Shown here: one piece after another, positions 1 to 64,000 of the stretch
Numbering within the stretch: the stretch's first letter is position 1
Layout: every line of letters begins with the position of its first letter
DNA from: Megaleporinus macrocephalus
Lineage: Eukaryota; Chordata; Actinopteri; Characiformes; Anostomidae
Assembly (NCBI GenBank): GCA_021613375.1
Contig: CM038727.1
Span: 8,127,942-8,191,941 of the forward strand
DNA length: 64,000 nucleotides
Direction: 5' to 3'
Made by a program: the position numbers and the translations under genes
The notes under the pieces: model-generated
The model's database searches: none
Told to the model about the DNA's origin: nothing
Seen by the model: only the letters and a program-made list of their open reading frames with translations

Positions 1-224
1 TTTAGCCTCTGCTTTGCCTCACAGAGCCCCTAAACTGTCTTTCTGCCATCAATGTGTTTTTAAAGAACCTTATTATTGTCTCGGGCAGTGTATTCATGAC
101 CATTGCATTGAACATTAGTTATATTAAGGAGCTCTTAAAGGTTTTCAAAGGGAATTCCAGTGAGTTTCCAAAATCCCTGTGTACTAAAACAGTTTAAATG
201 GAAGCAAAATCATTCCGTTTGAAA

Positions 225-530
225 TGCTTTGTTCTAGAGAAACGTCCCTAGACAGATTCGTTCACAGTGGTGGTGATGGGAACCAAATGTCTGAAGAGTT
301 TGACACCACTGAAAGAATATGCTTTATGGTGACGATTTGGCCAAAAAAAACAGATCTTTAAAAGCCACTCATGGTGGAGGGGTACACTGGGACCCCTGGT
401 TCCTATCACCACCACTCTACAATCAATCACATCCACTCTGGATGACTTTTTTAGCTTCTCAATAGCAGAACATTGCAAAACAAATCTGCTCCTTTAAATG
501 TGATGTCTGGTTCCTATCACTACCCCAGTA
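225..530. repeat. Palindromic miniature-element remnant
   Basis: Inverted arms GTGGTGGTGATGGGAACCA (about 268-286) and TGGTTCCTATCACCACCAC (about 399-417) face each other. The same GTGATAGGAACCAG phrase appears near the left end of the element at 3848, so both probably belong to one non-autonomous family. Confidence 0.5.
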
Positions 531-699
531 AAATTTTGATTAGGTAGGTTTTTTCTAGAACTGAGCATTTCACCTCAAACCATGGGCGTCGCTAGGTCAG
601 TTTTAGGGCTTTAGGGCTTGCCTTACTAAATCATATCCATCTATAGCATATTCCAACTAACAAGGCAGATCTAATGTGAACCAAGTAGCTAGTAGTTTC

Positions 700-1990
700 T
701 GGCTATTGCTGCTCATGTTCATGACCCACAGACATTTTGGGGCCATAAAAAAAAATCCTAGGGGCCCATGCCCTTAGTCACCACCCCCTAATAAGAGATC
801 TAGCCCCCTTATCCCTAAACCTCCAGTGAAAGTGCTTAGGCCAGTTTAAACATCACTATCATCAAACTAATAGACATTTCTAGTTCAAGTCATTTATCTA
901 TAGCTTTAACCTCCTGAGGCACATATGCCAATTTGGTCAAATAGCTTCTTAATGTAGTTTCTATCTGTTGCTTCTCTTATTGATAAACTTATTGATATGT
1001 TTTGGCCATTGTACAATTCTGTGGGACCATGCCTCCATACCCCCCAAGTAGAGACTTATACCCCTCTAGTGAAACTCTAGTGCTAGGACAGTTTATCAAT
1101 CAATCGTATCAAATTAATGTGCATTGCACATCATCTACAACTTGTATCTTACAAAAAACACACAAGCCAATTTGATCAAATATCATTTTTGATATATTTT
1201 CTGACTGTTGCTACTTTTCTTGATAATCAGACATTTTTGGGCCATTAAAATTTCTCCTAGGAGACCATGCCCCCAGACCCCCAGAAGTCGAGACTTAGCC
1301 CCCTTATCCCTAAACCACTAATGAAACTCTAGTGCTAGGCCAGTTCAACCATCACCCGAATAGCATTTTTTATATATTTATATCTGTTGCTACTCTTATT
1401 GAAACACTTATTAATATTTTTTGCCCATTAAACAATTCTGAGGGACCATGCCTCCATACCCCACCCTGGGTATGGAGGCAGTTTTACCCTCAACCGTATC
1501 ACATTAATGTGCATTTCTACTTTACATCATCTACACCTTCTATCTTAAGAAAGACACTTGCCAGTTTGCTCAAATATTATTTTTGAGGTATTTTCTGGCT
1601 GTTTCTACATTTCATGATAAACAGACCATTAAAATTTCTCCTAGGAGACCATGACCCCAGACCCCTATAACCATCACCCAAATAGCATATAACATATTGG
1701 TATTTTTTGGCCGTTATACAATTCTGAGGGACCATGCCTCCATACCCCCCCAAGTAGAGACTTAGACCCCTTTAGTGAAACTCTAGTGCTAGGACAGTTT
1801 AACCATCACCCTTACCAAATTAATATACATAGCTAATTTACATCATCTATAGCTTCTGAGGTATGTATGGCAATTTGATCAAATAGAAAATATATCTGTT
1901 GCTACTCTTATTGATAAACAGACATTTTTGGGCCATTAAAAAATCAACTGGGGTACCACCATGCCCCCAGACCCCTCTAGTACAGGATTA
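700..1990. repeat. Degenerate direct repeat, about six alternating units
   Basis: Phrases recur in order: GACATTTTTGGGCCATTAAA (near 733, 1228, 1921) and ATTTTTTGGCCATTxxACAATTCTG (near 1000, 1410, 1699), followed by ACCATGCCTCCATACCCC or ACCATGCCCCCAGACCCC, then GTGAAACTCTAGTGCTAGG. The copies are diverged and spaced about 180-290 bp apart. No coding potential; upstream of the gene. Confidence 0.7.
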
Positions 1991-2229
1991 CCCCCAGTTA
2001 CCCCCAGTAATTTAAGTAGGCTTCATGCAATAACTGAATTCGTGCAACTACCCTTAAGCACACAGAGATATGTTTCCACCAGATATATTTCCAGATATAC
2101 AGATATATTTCCACCGTATCACCAACTGAGTCTCTCGCTCAGTGGGTTGATTGTACACCGCCACCAAGGTGGCAAGTCGAGACGGCAGCTTTCCGCATGA
2201 CAATAGGAAACATGTGGACTTGAGCAACG

Positions 2230-3376
2230 CTTACACAAACTCGAGTTTCAACACCAGCTCGTCGTCAGTCCTTCAGGCACACGGAGGTGGTCTTAAACGG
2301 GTCTTCTTGCTAACAGTGGCTGTGTAAACGCCAGCCTTCTTTAGCTGTGTTGACAAACGGAGCGGCGGACGGACCTCCGTAACAGGAGGAGCCACCGAGA
2401 GCGGCCAGGTATCAAGTATCATGTCGCTTCGAGCATCCACACAGAAGCGTCTGCTCGCTCCGCCGGTTTGAACTCTCTTCGTTTGGGACTGCTTTTAGCG
2501 AGAGCTTGCGAAATAAAATATGTATACATAAGAAGAAGGAAAGGAGAGCAGTTCAGGCGCCTGTACGCCGACAGTAACAGCTCTCGGAGCACTTTTATAT
2601 TTATAGCCGGCTGCAGGTTTGAACACGGAGTCTCCTCTTGGCTCTCGGCACTGCTGGGAAACTGACAGCACCAAGCGGCGCGGCTAACCCGGACAGCGGC
2701 GACGCCTCGGTCGGCGTAATGTTTATGAAATTATGCTTGTGAATGGCTTCGGTTGTCGTTTCTGAGGAACTATCAGAGAATAGCTGTCTTTCTTCACCAT
2801 TTCTACTTCTCCTTTTGCAGGAAAGAAGTAATGTGAATCACAGTCTGACCATTAACGTCAAGTTAGTGTTGACGGTTGAACCGCAGCTTTCTGAGGTAAA
2901 AATATGAACCAACAAAGTAGAAAGTAGATTAAATAGATAAAAGCGACTCACTTCTTCGCATATATGCTTAGGTAACTGCAAAATAAGGAGCATATTAGTG
3001 GAACATACTTTTATTCTTTTGCTGTTTATGCTGCTTTCTGCGAACTGGTTAGCTAACTAGGCTAATAAGTAAACGTTAATTGGGTTCTGGTAACTAATGT
3101 TTGCTAACTAACGAAGCTAGCCGCTTCTTTTTAGTTTAAAAGTTAAAACGAGAGGTTTGTTTTCCTCCAGCTGGACAAAACTGATCCATTGTAGTGCAAA
3201 ACAAGCTCAAACAAACTTAACAGGACCTGTTTGGGTATCGTTAGTGATGAGCCTTGACTTAATTAAGCGTGAGTCGCTGGACGGGAACGGCGGACGGCTG
3301 CTCACTTCGGTCAGTCAGCGTCTGTCGAGCGAGACGAGCTAAAAAGCCCGAAAGAAACTCAGACGTCTCCGGCGTT
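2230..3376 (+). promoter_or_regulatory. map3k15: Putative promoter and 5' leader of map3k15
   Basis: The sequence changes from AT-rich repeats to CpG-containing DNA at about 2.3-2.75 kb (for example GGAGCGGCGGACGG, CAAGCGGCGCGGCTAACCCG) and again from 3270 into exon 1. This fits a CpG-rich vertebrate promoter ahead of the coding start. No TATA box or transcription start can be fixed by eye, and a non-coding first exon is possible. Confidence 0.45.
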
Positions 3377-62418
<59,042 letters not shown>

Positions 62419-62814
62419 GTACGCACACAGCCCTTAACCGACACGCATGCGTTCCATGAATTGCCTGTGGGTGATCGTTATGTCTGGTTTAGTAATATTA
62501 GTTATTATTATTTGCATTATTATTGTTATTATTCTTTTCCAAGGAAATTCAGTAGAGACAAGGTGCATGACTCATCTTCGTTAGCAACTCGGCACGGCAA
62601 ATGGGATGAGAGAAAAAGAGTGACACTAGCTTGACCTTGTTTTCTCCAAGGCCCTGCCCTTCAAAATGCCAGTCCCACCAGACCAGTCCTTTAAAAAATC
62701 TAAAATGTGAAGACACCCTGCCCAAGGAGATACCTAGCATCCCACTAGGCTCAAAATCTGGGCTGTCTGCTGCAGCCATATGTGCAACAAGTGCAATATA
62801 ATGCAATATATATA

Positions 62815-63348
62815 TACACTACTGCTCAAAAGTTTGGGATCACAGTGAAATGTTCTTGTTTTAATGGAGTATCTTCTTCCTTAACACAACAATGGACTGA
62901 CGGGTCTCTAAAGAAAGTTGTTTCTTTCTGGTCATTTTGAGTCGGTCAGCAAGCCATCAACTGCTGATGCTTCAGATACTAAACTAACCTAGAATGTTGT
63001 TCTCCCTTTTATACTCACTTATTAGTAGAATGTTTTTCAGCTGTGCATCACAATTGAGCAAGAGTGTCCTAACAACCAATTAGTCCAATAACATCCTTAA
63101 CTTGGATTGGTGGTCGTACCAGGAGATTTAGACAGAGGACTGAGAATTGCTGATAATAGGACTATATGTAAAATAAGCCTCTATACAAAAATTTTAATAC
63201 AATTAAGACTTTAATACAAACATTTTTATTCTTTAAAAATCATCTGATACACTTACTTTGATTGTGAAATGAACAATATTGTTTGTGAATTGCATGAAAA
63301 TTGCATGAGATGAAATTCTAAAGTGATCCTAAACTTTTGAGCGGTGTA
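62815..63348. mobile_element. Tc1-like MITE in intron 25
   Basis: Left end TACACTACTGCTCAAAAGTT, right end CCTAAACTTTTGAGCGGTGT. The interior matches 8761 in the same orientation (GTCGGTCAGCAAGCCATCAA, GAGATTTAGACAGAGGACTG). Only the non-coding family body is present. Confidence 0.8.
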
Positions 63349-63352
63349 TGTG

Positions 63353-64000
63353 TATATCAGCCAGAACATTAAAAACACCACCTTGTTGATCAGCTGTACC
63401 ATGTAGGTGCACATTGTGGGTCTACAATTACAGACTGCAGTCCATCTGTTCTCTGAATACTTTGTTTGCCCCTATTTACCATGTTTTGCAGCGATCAGAA
63501 CCCCCACAAGACCACCACAGAGCAGATATTATTTGGGTTATGTATCACTCTCACCATTGCAGTGGTGTTGTGTTCGTGTGTGTTGTGCTGGTATGAGTGG
63601 ATCAGACACAGCAATGCTGCTGCTGGAGTGTTTAAACACTGTGTCCACTCACTGTCCACTCTATTAGACACTCCTACTACTTGCTTGTAGATGTAAAGTC
63701 AGAGACAGTAGCTCATCTGCTGCTGCACAGTTTGTGTTCCTCTAGTCCTTCATCAGTGGACACAGGACGCCGCCCACAGGACACTGCTGTCTGGATAGCT
63801 TGGGTTGGTGGGCTATTCTTAGTCCAGCAGTGACACTGAGGTGTTTAAACACTCCAGCAACAGCACTGCTGTGTCTGATCCACTCACATGAGCACAACAC
63901 ACGCTAACACACCACCACCACCAGGTCAGTGTCACTGCAGTGCTGTGAATGATCCACAACCCACATAATATATAATATCCGCTCTGGTGGTCCTGACCAC
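63353..64000. mobile_element. Dispersed non-autonomous element, continues past the window
   Basis: Contains CAGCCAGAACATTAAAAACA, TAGACACTCCTACTACTTGC, TAGCTCATCTGCTGCTGCAC, TGATCCACTCACATGAGCAC and ATCCGCTCTGGTGGTCCTGA. Fragments of the family lie at 41290 and 47141. I associate this repeat with ostariophysan fish from memory, with low certainty. Confidence 0.6.

Noticed and set aside
2468..2665. 65-codon frame in the 5' region as an upstream exon or gene
   Set aside because: No recognisable product and no splice-phase link to exon 1. The in-frame stop at 3260 and the well-placed ATG at 3377 explain the gene start.
3269..3376. N-terminal extension of map3k15 from a GTG at 3269
   Set aside because: Non-ATG start with no family support; the ATG at 3377 has a better context, though an upstream non-AUG start cannot be excluded.

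Overview
The window is eukaryotic, most likely from a teleost fish. The exons are short and have GT-AG introns. The sequence between them is full of fish-type Tc1-like miniature elements, tRNA-derived SINE-like repeats, LINE remnants and long TA and minisatellite arrays. One end repeat at about 63.36-64.0 kb resembles elements I associate with characins and catfishes, so an ostariophysan is my guess, but that is weak evidence.

There is one recognisable protein-coding gene, on the plus strand: map3k15 (ASK3, apoptosis signal-regulating kinase family). It starts in a GC-rich first exon at 3377 and runs off the right edge. I reconstruct 25 consecutive coding exons (3377-62418). All have GT/AG borders and matching phases, and they give 1204 codons plus two bases. 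In order they encode the thioredoxin-binding-like N-terminal domain (exons 1-5), the central TPR-type regulatory region (exons 5-10), the PH-like segment (exons 11-14), the complete Ser/Thr kinase domain (exons 15-20), a linker with a 14-3-3-type RSVSLP motif (exon 21), and the start of the C-terminal region (exons 22-25). The C-terminal coiled coil and SAM-like domain must lie to the right of the window.

Layout: 1-2.2 kb, upstream repeats; 2.2-3.4 kb, CpG-rich putative promoter and 5' leader; 3.4-13.2 kb, exons 1-3 separated by repeat-rich introns; 13.2-26.7 kb, a 13.5-kb intron holding three unrelated tandem arrays (29-bp unit, 28-bp unit, and about 25-bp transposon-end units); 26.7-38.2 kb, exons 4-16, with several very short introns; 40.8-46 kb, the rest of the kinase domain; 46-62.4 kb, exons 21-25 in long introns, with a 20-bp-unit array (57.1-58.25 kb) and a second, larger transposon-end array (59.4-61.5 kb).

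The least ordinary content is the tandem-repeat biology: higher-order structure in the two intron-3 minisatellites, arrays built from transposon terminal repeats in two introns of one gene, a 20-bp array made of a Pol III A-box-like segment, and several perfect or near-perfect long hairpins. No bacterial-style system, CRISPR array or second complete gene is visible.
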